64,000 bases of DNA from Bradyrhizobium arachidis (GCF_015291705.1 NZ_CP030050.1:4836001-4900000), one strand, 5' to 3'. Positions 7,427-15,717 are shown, numbered from the stretch's first letter. Translations and numbers: made by a program. Notes: a model not told the origin generated them from the sequence alone.

Positions 7427-7617
7427 CTCGACGACCCCGGCCATGCAGAGGGCAGCTGTTGACCGGGGCCGCGACCGGAGGTGCTTGGTCGGTCGGACCA
7501 AGCGAGTGCGAGGCTACTCCCATGCCGAAGGGCCGCTCTGTTCGCTTTAGCACTGTTCCCGGCAGGAATTCCGGACCGCCGTGGCCCGATTCACCTTTGT
7601 TATAGCCGGAACTGCAA
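7427..7617 (-). ncRNA. Structured non-coding element, copy B
   Basis: Read on the minus strand this copy matches copy A (42661-42852) along its whole length: TTGCAG, 17 bases, GTGAAT, then GAACAGAGCGG (7543-7533), a GGGAGTAGC block, hairpin 1 (GCTTGGTC/GACCAAGC, 8 bp) and hairpin 2 (GGCCCCGG with CCGGGGTC, one G-U pair), ending GTCGTCGAG. Hairpin 1 has a longer stem than in copy A, made of different bases, which points to RNA structure. It lies upstream of the recombinase and reads toward it, so it may be a leader or a separate small RNA. The gap 7281-7426 shows no gene. Confidence 0.6.
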
Positions 7618-7698
7618 ATATCGGGAAAACTCGGCAAACCGGGGCTGGCGCATAGTTCACGTAGATCGTTTTCACCCGGGTCTTTCTTGGTATGACAG

Positions 7699-7732
7699 AG
7701 GCCGCAGCGATTGAGTTCGCTGCGGCCTTCGT
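7699..7732. terminator. Hairpin terminator upstream of TerS
   Basis: AGGCCGCAGCG (7699-7709) and CGCTGCGGCCT (7718-7728) form an 11-bp stem with an 8-base loop. Only a weak T-rich tail follows on either side. It separates the leftward element B and recombinase from the rightward late genes. Confidence 0.55.
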
Positions 7733-7797
7733 CGTTGATCACTGTGGATGCGGGGAGCGTTGCTCGACACGCCATCCATCATCGCACCAGAGGACCA

Positions 7798-8280
7798 ATG
7801 GCCCCGTTTAAGCAGACCACGATCCCGGCCCATTACCGGAACGGTCAGACCTTCGGTCGGCCCAGCCAGTACAAGCCGGAATATTGTGAGGTGGTGATTG
7901 AGTTCATGGGACAGGGCTACAGCCTAACGGCGTTTGCGGGCCATATCAGGCAGAGCAAGGACGCGGTGTATGATTGGATCAGGGCGCACGCGGACTTCAG
8001 CCACGCGGTGTCTCGCGCGCGGGCTGCGCGGATCGCGGCGCTGGAGGCCAAGCTGCTGCGCGCCAGGAAGGGCGCCGAGACCTCGGCCGCGGTGTTCGCG
8101 CTGAAGAACGCCGATCCCGAGGAGTGGCGCGACGTCCGCTCAGTCGACCATCAGCATAGCCTGAAGGCCGAACAGCTCACCGACGCCCAGCTCTACGCGA
8201 TTGCGAGCCAGAAGGCCGGCGCACATGGCACGGTGATCGAGGGCGAGATCATCGAACGCTCGGAAACCGAGCTGGACTGA
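7798..8280 (+). CDS. Putative terminase small subunit (HTH type)
   Basis: The 160-residue product starts at ATG 7798 behind AGAGGACC. It reads FGRPSQYKPEYCEVVIEFMG, SLTAFAGHIRQSKDAVYDWI then HADFSHAVSRARAARIAALE, the pattern of small phage DNA-recognition proteins in which an HTH is followed by a helical oligomerisation region. Such proteins pick the packaging start and hand it to TerL. TerL itself is 7.4 kb downstream because other genes and an IS lie between. A transposase-like HTH protein is the main alternative. Confidence 0.6.
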   Translation: MAPFKQTTIPAHYRNGQTFGRPSQYKPEYCEVVIEFMGQGYSLTAFAGHIRQSKDAVYDWIRAHADFSHAVSRARAARIAALEAKLLRARKGAETSAAVFALKNADPEEWRDVRSVDHQHSLKAEQLTDAQLYAIASQKAGAHGTVIEGEIIERSETELD

Positions 8281-8726
8281 CACACGCTGACGCACGTCAA
8301 CGTGGGACAGCGAGCGAGATCGACAACATCTATGTCGGTACGCATCAGGCGTAACAAATGCGCTCGCATCGAAATTGTTGAGTCGCATCAGTGGGGTGGG
8401 CCTGTACCCCTCTGGCAGGGGTACCGGGGGGTGGGAAAATTCAGGCCAGGAAGCATGCTTTTCCTGACTTCCCCCTCGGCGTTAGCGGCTAGTTCAGGAA
8501 GTTCGGGGTGTCGCCCCCTCGACATCACCGGCAAGTTTCAAATCTTCGTCGGTCGGCTGGAGCCTCAAGCGCAGCGAGATGCGGAAGCATTCTTTTCCAG
8601 CGCTCCCCCCTGTCCCCCATAGTGCGTTGTGCTGAAAACCTGTCTACGAACCGGTGGTAGATCGTAACAGGCATTATGGTGTGATCACGCAGATCGCTGT
8701 TAGTTTATCAGCAAGGGAGCACCAAC
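8281..8726. other. Gene-free stretch with hairpins; possible packaging site
   Basis: No convincing gene. It contains a perfect 8-bp hairpin GTACCCCT/AGGGGTAC (8404-8424), a G-run with an A-rich edge (GGGGGGTGGGAAAA), and an imperfect CAGGAA...TTTCCTG repeat. It directly follows the TerS-like gene, where phage packaging (cos or pac) sites often lie. That role is inference only. Confidence 0.3.
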
Positions 8727-8915
8727 ATGGTCGATCAACTCGTCGTCTACACGCTTCGCGGTGCGGATGATGAGTTCTGGATCGATGTGGCGGTGGAGGG
8801 GGTGCCTGCTGAGCCGATTGGGCCATTCGAGAGCCTCGATGAGGCGCAGGCTGCGTTCGGCGATCTCGTGGACATGATGCGCACCACCGGAGCGCAGGAT
8901 ATTCGCCCGTCCTAG
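8727..8915 (+). CDS. Small acidic hypothetical protein (62 aa)
   Basis: Starts behind AAGGGAGCACCAAC, a leader almost the same as that of the gene at 36673. The product (MVDQLVVYTLRGADDEFWID ... ESLDEAQAAFGDLVDMMRTT) has an alpha-beta look and is strongly acidic. Function unknown. Confidence 0.55.
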   Translation: MVDQLVVYTLRGADDEFWIDVAVEGVPAEPIGPFESLDEAQAAFGDLVDMMRTTGAQDIRPS

Positions 8916-8954
8916 CTCAGTGCGCCGATGCCCTCTTCGAACAGCATGAGTGTG

Positions 8955-9209
8955 TTAAGGTCCAAGGCTCGACCCCTCCACGCCGGGCCCGTTTTCCGAC
9001 GCCCGTAGCCGCATCTCGGCCGCGAATTTTCTACCCTCACTCACCCATCTATCGAGCGGCCAGTCGTTGAGCGTTGCCACCTGCACCATCTTAGTACCGG
9101 TTAGCGGGTAGTCGTTGAATTCGAAATACCAACAACCTTTACCTTTGGCCCGATGCAGCTTCAAGCAGGGGTCGCCGATCAGGTGCACGACCGTGTTCGA
9201 GTTGAACAT
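8955..9209 (-). CDS. Hypothetical protein (84 aa), leftward
   Basis: Preceded by GCGAGGACTGC. The product reads KGKGCWYFEFNDYPLTGTKM then VATLNDWPLDRWVSEGRKFA, a plausible small soluble domain with aromatic clusters. It is opposite to the late genes, as expected of a gene expressed in the lysogen or acquired separately. Confidence 0.5.
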   Translation of the reverse strand: MFNSNTVVHLIGDPCLKLHRAKGKGCWYFEFNDYPLTGTKMVQVATLNDWPLDRWVSEGRKFAAEMRLRASENGPGVEGSSLGP

Positions 9210-9303
9210 TGCAGTCCTCGCTGAAGAGTCAATTCAGCGGATCAAGGCGTAGCGTCTGGCCACAAAACAAGAAAGTTGCGAGGCCGTTCCACGTTCTGAC
9301 GCC

Positions 9304-9483
9304 TCAGAAGGAAAATATCAGCCTGATCGCCAAGACGGCCGAAAACGCGCCAAGGGCTATGACAGCAATTTTGAAATGAAGATCATTATCCGACAGCGCC
9401 GTCAGCCCTCGCCACTGGCAGACCGGGGTAAAGCCGGTGGCTTTTGGAGAAAAACCACCGGCTGATCCGCCGATCAACACCAT
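9304..9483 (-). CDS. Possible small membrane protein (59 aa)
   Basis: The last 25 residues (LHFKIAVIALGAFSAVLAIR LIFSF) form one membrane segment after a Gly/Ser-rich start. The upstream part of the longer frame (to 9672) looks non-coding and there is no clear ribosome site, so the call is weak. Confidence 0.3.
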   Translation of the reverse strand: MVLIGGSAGGFSPKATGFTPVCQWRGLTALSDNDLHFKIAVIALGAFSAVLAIRLIFSF

Positions 9484-9522
9484 TCCAATGGCTGACAGCC
9501 TGAATAGTTGGCGCTGACGCGT

Positions 9523-9573
9523 CTGTCGGAATCCCGACAAACCGTGTCGGTTTAGTCGGACGTGTGGCCGACA
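9523..9573. promoter_or_regulatory. Cluster of TGTCGG/CCGACA boxes
   Basis: Within 51 bases there are three TGTCGG or GTCGG boxes and two CCGACA boxes in both orientations, including TGTCGGAATCCCGACA near 9523-9538. The cluster lies 29 bases before the start codon at 9602 and could be an operator. No matching regulator is identified. Confidence 0.4.
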
Positions 9574-9601
9574 AGCCACGTCACAGGAGACGCGCGGCGA
9601 G

Positions 9602-9880
9602 ATGTCTGGCGACCACATCAAGGGCCTGCGGGATCTCCGGCGCGCCAACATGGGCGACATCACCGACATCACCGTCCAGCTGCTCGCCCGTCAGCTGATC
9701 GCGCTGAACGCCCGCGGTGAACCGCCGCCACCTCCACCCCCGCCACCGCCGAAGAAAAAGCGGGTTCGGCGCTGCTCGCCGACCTCGAAGGCCACGCTCC
9801 AGCCCTGGAAGGCGGACGGCGTCTCCAGGCGCACATGGTACCGGCGTCTCAAAAAAAGTTCCGCAAACCTGACCACGTAA
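9602..9880 (+). CDS. Proline-rich small phage protein with HTH-like end
   Basis: The 92-residue product starts behind CAGGAGACGCG. It has a helical front, a run of ten prolines (residues 41-50) followed by KKKRVRR, and a C-terminal block TLQPWKADGVSRRTWYRRLK that looks like a single helix-turn-helix of the kind that reads DNA (WxxxGxSRxTWYRR). The polyproline linker between the two parts is unusual. It may be a small regulator. Confidence 0.55.
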   Translation: MSGDHIKGLRDLRRANMGDITDITVQLLARQLIALNARGEPPPPPPPPPPKKKRVRRCSPTSKATLQPWKADGVSRRTWYRRLKKSSANLTT

Positions 9881-9949
9881 TCTTTACGTCAGGGGCGTTT
9901 TAGTGCAGCTTTCTGGTCAACTCGGTACCCATGTGAGAGGGACGGCTCC

Positions 9950-10261
9950 ATGGCGGAAACGCTGGCTTCACTTCGCGCCGATCTGGATCGGGCTCTCACC
10001 CGCATCCGGTCCCTGGAAGAGATCGTCTTCCGCCTCAATCCCTCCGACAAGGAGGACGTGTTCGACACCATCGAGGCCGTCCGCACCTACCTTCGCAACG
10101 TCAAGGACTATGACGCGCTGTCGCCGCCTGCGGTGACGTTCCTGCGCGAGCGTCTGCCGGTCGATTGGCGCGATCTGGTGATCCGCCATGGCCACCCCAT
10201 GGTGTTTGCGCTGCTCGCGCAAAATTTCAACATCATCGAAGCGCGACGGAGGCTGCGGTGA
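9950..10261 (+). CDS. Conserved phage hypothetical protein (103 aa)
   Basis: Starts behind GAGAGGGACGG. An N-terminal coiled coil (ASLRADLDRALTRIRSLEEI) is followed by a helical domain with AVTFLRERLPVDWRDLVIR and FALLAQNFNIIEARRRLR. Nothing specific is recognisable. The next 225 bases contain no gene but hold two inverted repeats. Confidence 0.5.
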   Translation: MAETLASLRADLDRALTRIRSLEEIVFRLNPSDKEDVFDTIEAVRTYLRNVKDYDALSPPAVTFLRERLPVDWRDLVIRHGHPMVFALLAQNFNIIEARRRLR

Positions 10262-10298
10262 ACACACTCCACTGTTCGCAAGGAGTGCCCGCGCGCGA

Positions 10299-10313
10299 CC
10301 GCATGCGGTCATC
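10299..10313. repeat. Palindrome GACCGCATGCGGTC
   Basis: A perfect 14-base palindrome in the gap between the phage gene ending at 10261 and the DUF418 gene. It may mark a regulatory site or the edge of inserted DNA. Confidence 0.35.
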
Positions 10314-10371
10314 CGCGCGATCTCGTCTGCCGGGTCGCCATGTCCGGCGACCGGAGGCATCATAAATCCGC

Positions 10372-10413
10372 GATGTCTGCTTCTCCCCCAACAGCGGCGG
10401 AATAGCAGACATC
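10372..10413. repeat. 10-bp inverted repeat ahead of DUF418 gene
   Basis: GATGTCTGCT (10372-10381) and AGCAGACATC (10404-10413) are perfect inverted copies with 22 bases between. The structure is non-coding and lies 73 bases before the DUF418 start, so it could be an attenuator or a dispersed host repeat carried with the cargo. Confidence 0.45.
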
Positions 10414-10486
10414 CTCCAACCGCTGCTTGGGGCCACTTGCGGAATTGAAGTGACTGAAGGTCTTCCACGATCTATAGTCGTGGCGC

Positions 10487-11725
10487 ATGACCGCTGCAAT
10501 CGATGAGAGCCGTTCCAGTCCCGTCAATCCATCCGAAAGAATCGGAAGCATCGATGCGCTTCGTGGCGTGGCGTTGCTCGGCGTCCTGGCTATCAATCTT
10601 GTCACCGAATTTCGTGTTTCCATTTTCGAGCAGTTCCTGCCCGCTGCACGGCCTGCAGCTCCGCTGGACCGGGCTGTCGAGACCGTCTTGATGCTGGCGG
10701 TCGACATGAAGGCTTTTGCGCTCTTCTCGTTGCTGTTCGGATTAGGCCTTGCAATTCAGTTCGAGCATCTTTCGACGAATCCGCATCGCGCACTTCTCTT
10801 GTTTCGTCGTCTGATCGTGTTGTTGGCGCTCGGATTCATTCACCTATGCCTCATTTGGAACGGTGACATTCTCACTGAATATGCAATCGCGGGCCTAATT
10901 TTTCTGCCATTCCTGTTTGGTCCCCGCTGGCTCTTGGCCAGCGGCGCGGCGACGTTCCTGGGACTGTATCTGGCGCTGCAGGTGTGGTCACCGCCTGGAT
11001 TATTTCCGAGTTTTGCTGCAATCCAACGCGATGTGCAGGAAGCCAATCTCGTCTATGCGTTCGGCAGCTTCTGGGAGGTGATGACATTCCGGCTTCGCGA
11101 AATCCCTCTGATCGTTCCTCTGCACATCTACGTCTTCCCACGCACCATAGGGCTGTTCTTCCTTGCTGCGTTCATCTGGCGGAGTGACGTTGTACGAAAG
11201 CCAGACCGGGCGCTCCTATTCTCAACAGCGGTCGCATGCGTTGGTCTGGGCGCAGCTTTGATCTTTCTGAAAGTCAACGGCGTTTTAGCGAGCCGCAGTC
11301 TGGACGCGGTGGCCACACCCGCCGGCACGATCCTGCTCGCTCTCGGCTATGGTGCAACAATCGTCGCCGTAGCCGAACTAACGAGCGGAAAAACGCTGCT
11401 GGGTTGGGCTGTGCCGTTGGGCCGGATGGCATTCACGAACTACCTCGCTCAGTCCGTGATCTTCGGTTGGATTTTCTACGGATATGGCCTGGGCCAATTC
11501 GGGCGCCTCGGCGCGGCCGAGGCGCTGGCAATCGGAATTGCCGTGTACGTCGGCCAGGTATTCTTCAGCGCTTGGTGGCTAAGGCATTTTCGATATGGCC
11601 CGGTCGAATGGTTGTGGCGAAGGCTCATGTACGGCACGCAGCAGCCGATGGCTTTGAAAGGATCTACATCCGCTGTGAGACGGGGATGTAAGGTTTCAGG
11701 CTCCAGAACGCGATATCTAGGATGA
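10487..11725 (+). CDS. DUF418 (YeiB-family) membrane protein, cargo
   Basis: The 412-residue protein starts RIGSIDALRGVALLGVLAIN, the classic opening of the YeiB/DUF418 family, and has about nine to ten membrane segments. The C-terminal DUF418 region reads LGRMAFTNYLAQSVIFGWIF then VEWLWRRLMYG. These are inner-membrane proteins related to acyltransferase-3 proteins; a transport or acyl-transfer role is proposed but unproven. The gene is visibly less GC-rich than the phage genes around it and interrupts the packaging module next to an IS110 element, so it is best read as cargo brought in by transfer. Confidence 0.85.
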   Translation: MTAAIDESRSSPVNPSERIGSIDALRGVALLGVLAINLVTEFRVSIFEQFLPAARPAAPLDRAVETVLMLAVDMKAFALFSLLFGLGLAIQFEHLSTNPHRALLLFRRLIVLLALGFIHLCLIWNGDILTEYAIAGLIFLPFLFGPRWLLASGAATFLGLYLALQVWSPPGLFPSFAAIQRDVQEANLVYAFGSFWEVMTFRLREIPLIVPLHIYVFPRTIGLFFLAAFIWRSDVVRKPDRALLFSTAVACVGLGAALIFLKVNGVLASRSLDAVATPAGTILLALGYGATIVAVAELTSGKTLLGWAVPLGRMAFTNYLAQSVIFGWIFYGYGLGQFGRLGAAEALAIGIAVYVGQVFFSAWWLRHFRYGPVEWLWRRLMYGTQQPMALKGSTSAVRRGCKVSGSRTRYLG

Positions 11726-13440
11726 CCGCTTCAGGCCGGGCGGCGACTCCCATCCTGCGGAAAATTGCAAGATGTGCCGTCCATATTATGGGATTTGTAA
11801 ATGTCCGCTAATGGGATGGTCCGGCCGTGCTCCGGCCCTGCCAGCACGAGAAGCTGGCAAGGGGCGCTCAAGACAAGGAGCACGCCATGTCTCAGAAACT
11901 CAACGCGGCGATCGCCGTGATCGGCATCGACATCGGCAAAAACTCGTTCCACATCGTGGGTCAGGATCACCGCGGTGCCATCGTGCTGCGGCAGAAGTGG
12001 TCGCGCGGCCAGGTGGAAACGCGGCTCGCCAACCTGCCGCCGTGCTTGATCGGTATGGAGGCCTGCGTAGGCGCCCATCATCTCAGCCGCAAACTCCAAG
12101 TACTTGGCCACGACGCCCGCCTGATGCCAGCGAAATACGTGCGCCCGTATTCGAAGGGACAGAAGAATGACTTCCGAGATGCGGAAGCCATCGCCGAGGC
12201 TGTCCAACGCCCGACCATGAAGTTCGTCGCGACCAAGACCGCCGATCAGCTCGACCTTCAGGCACTGCACCGCGTCCGCGATCGATTGGTCGGTCAGCGT
12301 ACCGGCGCGATCAATCAGATCCGTGCGTTCCTGCTGGAACGGGGCATCGCCGTGCGGCAAGGCCCGCATTCCCTGCGGTTCGAGTTGCCAGGTATCTTGG
12401 CAACACGCACTGATGTGCTCTCGCCTCGCATGTTGCCCATCATCGAGGGTCTGGCGGAAGACTGGCGCCGGCTGGATGAGCGTATCGAGGGTCTATCTGG
12501 CGAGATCGAAACACTAGCCCGTCAAGATAGGGCCTGCCAGCGACTGATGACGGTGCCTGGCATTGGCCCAATCATCTCGAGCGCAATGGTGGCTGCGATC
12601 GGCACCGGAGACGTGTTCTCGAAAGGCCGCGACTTCGGCGCCTGGCTTGGACTTGTTCCGAAGCAGATATCGACCGGCGACCGCACGATCCTCGGCAGTA
12701 TATCAAGGCGCGGTAATCGCTACCTGCGCGCGCTGTTCGTGCAAGCCGCGTGGGTTGTTCTGGTAAAGGTCAAGTGCTGGGAGCGCTATGGCCTCAACTC
12801 TTGGATCGAAGCCGCCAAGAAGCGATTGCACCACAACGTGCTGGCGATTGCGCTCGCCAACAAGCTCGCCCGGATCGCCTGGGCGGTCCTCAACAAGGGA
12901 CGCGCCTTCGCGTGCGTCAAGATGGAGGAGACGGTGTCCCGACCTGCTTGATCCTCGCGCCGTGCGCGGGGCCGTCAAGGCGCAGCCTGGCAGCAGGAGA
13001 GCAAGACGTCAGGACAGCACGACGGCCGGCTTTGACGGCCCCTTGCGCGCGGCGCGTCTGCGCGCGCAGGCCGGGACGAAGGAACGGCCGCCAGGCACGA
13101 ACGAAGGAACAGCGCGAAGTGAGGAGCTATCGATGACGTAACAACCCTTACCCGCCGAGGTCTGCGAGAGGATGAGACGACGATGGAGAATCGGTCTTCC
13201 CGGCACATGTGAACCCTGGTGACCCAAATGGCCCGGTCGAGGCCTGTCCGCTAACCAGATCACATGCGCGCTGATATCCATGATGGCCCGGAGCACTGCG
13301 CTCCAAACAGAGGCCGGATACATTGATGCAAGACCGCATCTACCGGATCGTCGAAATCTTCTTGCACCCCACGGCCGGACCATACATACGGGTCAAAACC
13401 GGCAATGCTCTGATTGAGCAGAAACTTTCTGCTTAGACCC
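11726..13440 (+). mobile_element. IS110-family insertion sequence (ends approximate)
   Basis: The element contains one DEDD transposase gene with non-coding DNA on each side. Left of the gene are the hairpins GGTCCGGCC-type and TGCCAGC/GCTGGCA (about 11818-11862). Right of it is an 11-bp stem GGGGCCGTCAA/TTGACGGCCCC (12968-12978 and 13032-13042). IS110 elements lack long terminal inverted repeats and encode a bridge RNA in one non-coding end, so both flanks deserve attention. Exact ends cannot be fixed without the empty site. Confidence 0.6.
11887..12951 (+). CDS. IS110-family transposase (DEDD)
   Basis: The 354-residue protein starts at ATG 11887 after AAGGAGCACGCC. The N-terminal RuvC-like DEDD domain shows IGIDIGKNSFHIVG (first Asp), LIGMEAC (Glu), and MPAKYVRPYSKGQKNDFRDA (final Asp pair). 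The C-terminal Transposase_20 part shows LMTVPGIGPIISSAMVAAIG, DFGAWLGLVPKQ and SISRRGNRYLR, where the conserved Ser acts in strand transfer. All signature residues are present, so it may be active. Length is normal for the family. Confidence 0.9.
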   Translation: MSQKLNAAIAVIGIDIGKNSFHIVGQDHRGAIVLRQKWSRGQVETRLANLPPCLIGMEACVGAHHLSRKLQVLGHDARLMPAKYVRPYSKGQKNDFRDAEAIAEAVQRPTMKFVATKTADQLDLQALHRVRDRLVGQRTGAINQIRAFLLERGIAVRQGPHSLRFELPGILATRTDVLSPRMLPIIEGLAEDWRRLDERIEGLSGEIETLARQDRACQRLMTVPGIGPIISSAMVAAIGTGDVFSKGRDFGAWLGLVPKQISTGDRTILGSISRRGNRYLRALFVQAAWVVLVKVKCWERYGLNSWIEAAKKRLHHNVLAIALANKLARIAWAVLNKGRAFACVKMEETVSRPA

Positions 13441-13471
13441 CGAAAGCCGACGAGAAAAACCGGAAAAGCTG

Positions 13472-13980
13472 ATGCACGTCATCATCTGCGGAATCGTAAC
13501 TTCAACAACCTCGACGCAGTGATGCGCTTCCTCGACATGCTGCACGCCGTCCACGGCTTCACTCTGGTGATCCATGGCGATGCAAAGGGCGCAGACTGGT
13601 GCGCCGACCGCTGGGCCACCAAAAATCGCCTCCCCATCGAGCGATTTCCCGCGCACTGGAAGCTCCATCACAACGGAGCTGGGCCGATCCGCAATCGGCA
13701 GATGCTCGATGAGGCCAAGCCGGGGCTGGTGATCGCGTTCCCCGGCGGCAGCGGCACCGCCGACATGATGAAGCAGGCGCGCGAGGCGGGCGTGCGCGTC
13801 ATCGATCTCTCGAAAGAGCGGAACAGGATAGCAGTAACAGAGCAATGGCGGATCGCGACGAGAACGGGCGCTTTATCTCAAGCCGCGCCCAGCTCGGCCT
13901 CCCCGAAAATAACGACAGCAGGAGCGCAGCCGACCGCATCCGCGACCGCTATGGAGACTTCCGGCCGCTCGGAACGCTGA
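13472..13980 (+). pseudogene. DUF2493 / SLOG-family protein, frameshifted at its start
   Basis: ATG 13472 opens a frame reading MHVIICG, the normal start of this family, but one base is missing at about 13493. The rest (RNFNNLDAVMRFLDMLHAVH, GFTLVIHGDAKGADWCADRW, AGPIRNRQMLD and VIAFPGGSGTADMMKQAREA) lies in another frame. These are the ligand-binding loops of SLOG (Rossmann-like nucleotide-sensing) proteins, relatives of DprA. The frame also runs 130 bases into the next gene, so the C-terminus is not clear either. The damage lies close to the right end of the IS110 element. Confidence 0.7.
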
Positions 13981-15536
13981 GCGCGCCGCTGAGCTTCGGC
14001 GACAAGGCGCTCGCCGCGGCCAAGGTGCCCGCGAAAATGGTCATGGACGTCGCGGGCAGTCTCGGCACGCTGCCGATCCGCCTGCGCGAAGCGATGGACC
14101 GCTATTCGCAAACGGGCGAATACGATCCGGCGCCCGTGCTGGAGGCCGCGACGCTGCCGATGGGCACAGGCGCCATCGCTGGCGTGCCGGTGCGGGCAGG
14201 CGAGGCAGTGCTCGGCGCGGGCGCGATCCGGCCGCTGTCCGAGCTGCCACAGGCGATTGCCAAGGGCGACACGCGCGTCTCGACGCGCTTCCCGACCGGC
14301 GTGAAGAGTGCGGAAAATCCGCTGACGCAGCACCTGTCCATCGGCACCGAGGAGATGCGGATGGACCCAGAGCAGTTTGCGCACAACACCGCGATCCTGG
14401 CGCGTTATCCGGGCTTTGCACACCTCCAAGGCATGTCGCCCGAGGAGGCGGCGAAGGCCTATATCAATCAGGCCGCAGGCAACATACGGTTCCTGTACGA
14501 AAACTCGCCCGCCGACCTCCAGCGCCGCGCGCCGCTCTGGTACGAGGGCGCAAACCGGATTTCGGATGCGCTGGCGCAGCGCTGGGGCGTGCCCCGGCAG
14601 AGCGCCTCGGCCGCCCTGGCGTCGCTGTCGCCGCAGAAAGACTGGTTCATGAATGCCTCGCTCGGCGAGCGCGTCGGCGACATCGTCACCGGCAACCCGC
14701 GCGCGACCGCCGACATGGCGGCGTGGGCTGCAGCCAACCCGAAGCTCGCTGCGGACCCCAAGGCGATGGAGGCGATCCGCGCCATCGAGGGCAAGCGGCT
14801 CGATCAGGTCGATCCCGATCAGGCTGCGCTGTTCGTGCGCGCCTATGACGAGGCGCATAATCCGCGCAATTATCGCTCGGTGCTGCCGGAAGGCGACTAT
14901 GGGGACTTCGTCAGGACCGCGAGCGGCGATCCGGCCAAGGTCGCCTGGGGCACCTTCGCCGACATCAACAAGGCGGTGCGCGCAATCCAGTCGGGCGGCG
15001 ACATGGACACGCTTTCGCCGTTGCTCGGCGCCAAGCACAAGGTGCGCAGTTTTTACAACAACATCGAGGTGCCGAACGATCCGCGCTTCGGTGACATCAC
15101 GGGCGACACCCATCAGGTCGCCGCCGCCCAGATGCGCCCGTTGTCGGGTTCCTCGGAGGCGGTGATCCAGCATCTGGCCTCCGGCGGGCCTGCGGGCTCA
15201 GTTAACGCCAAGTCGAGCGCCGTGACTGGCGTCCAGGGCACCTACGGCTTAGTGGCTGATGCGACTCGACAATTTGCTAAGGAGTACGGAATGCTCCCGC
15301 GCGCCGCACAAAGTGCGACCTGGGAGCCGATCCGTGAACTCTTCCCAGCCGACTGGAAAACCGCTAAAAATGCGACAGCTGTCGATGACATTTGGAAAGC
15401 GGTGGACCGTGGTGAACTCTCAGTCGATCAAGCACGGCGAGCGATCTTCGACGTTGCGGGCGGAATTGGTACGCCTGAGTGGCTACGAGGCGGCATTGAC
15501 ACTCGTGCTCCGCAACTTGGATCAACATATCGGTAG
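13845..15536 (+). CDS. Large phage protein, possibly DUF7178-related C-terminus
   Basis: The 563-residue protein has a hydrophilic start (MADRDENGRFISSRAQLG), a Gly/Ala-rich middle, a long helical domain (QFAHNTAILARYPGFAHLQG through RQSASAALASLSPQKDWFM) and a C-terminal TYGLVADATRQFAKEYGMLP followed by AAQSATWEPIRELFP. The last block resembles a domain seen in phage and toxin-like proteins, often listed as DUF7178; this is from memory and not checked. It precedes TerL, so it may be a virion or packaging-associated protein. Confidence 0.5.
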   Translation: MADRDENGRFISSRAQLGLPENNDSRSAADRIRDRYGDFRPLGTLSAPLSFGDKALAAAKVPAKMVMDVAGSLGTLPIRLREAMDRYSQTGEYDPAPVLEAATLPMGTGAIAGVPVRAGEAVLGAGAIRPLSELPQAIAKGDTRVSTRFPTGVKSAENPLTQHLSIGTEEMRMDPEQFAHNTAILARYPGFAHLQGMSPEEAAKAYINQAAGNIRFLYENSPADLQRRAPLWYEGANRISDALAQRWGVPRQSASAALASLSPQKDWFMNASLGERVGDIVTGNPRATADMAAWAAANPKLAADPKAMEAIRAIEGKRLDQVDPDQAALFVRAYDEAHNPRNYRSVLPEGDYGDFVRTASGDPAKVAWGTFADINKAVRAIQSGGDMDTLSPLLGAKHKVRSFYNNIEVPNDPRFGDITGDTHQVAAAQMRPLSGSSEAVIQHLASGGPAGSVNAKSSAVTGVQGTYGLVADATRQFAKEYGMLPRAAQSATWEPIRELFPADWKTAKNATAVDDIWKAVDRGELSVDQARRAIFDVAGGIGTPEWLRGGIDTRAPQLGSTYR

Positions 15537-15717
15537 GCTCGCCGAACGCTACGTCCAGATCAACTGGTGGGGCGAGACCCCAGAGGTGATCGAGCCCGAG
15601 GAGCAGCACATCATTGATCTGCTCAATGAGTACGACGCCGCACTGAAGCATGATAACGGCAGAGAAGGCTGCGTCGGAGATACTCCGGCGCAAGCTGATC
15701 CGCTCAAACCTCACTGA
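15409..15717 (+). CDS. Small phage protein ahead of TerL (about 102 aa)
   Basis: The C-terminal part (LRNLDQHIGRLAERYVQINW, WGETPEVIEPEEQHIIDLLN EYDAAL) looks like a real conserved acidic protein. The start is unsure: GTG 15409 or 15412, or ATG 15370, all inside the end of the preceding gene in another frame. It overlaps the TerL start by 68 bases. Confidence 0.45.
   Translation: MVNSQSIKHGERSSTLRAELVRLSGYEAALTLVLRNLDQHIGRLAERYVQINWWGETPEVIEPEEQHIIDLLNEYDAALKHDNGREGCVGDTPAQADPLKPH

Noticed and set aside
13878..15173. Long leftward open frame (431 codons) opposite the large phage protein
   Set aside because: It is the mirror of a GC-rich coding frame, Arg/His-rich with no domain, and no ribosome site suits it. 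The plus-strand protein has recognisable phage blocks.
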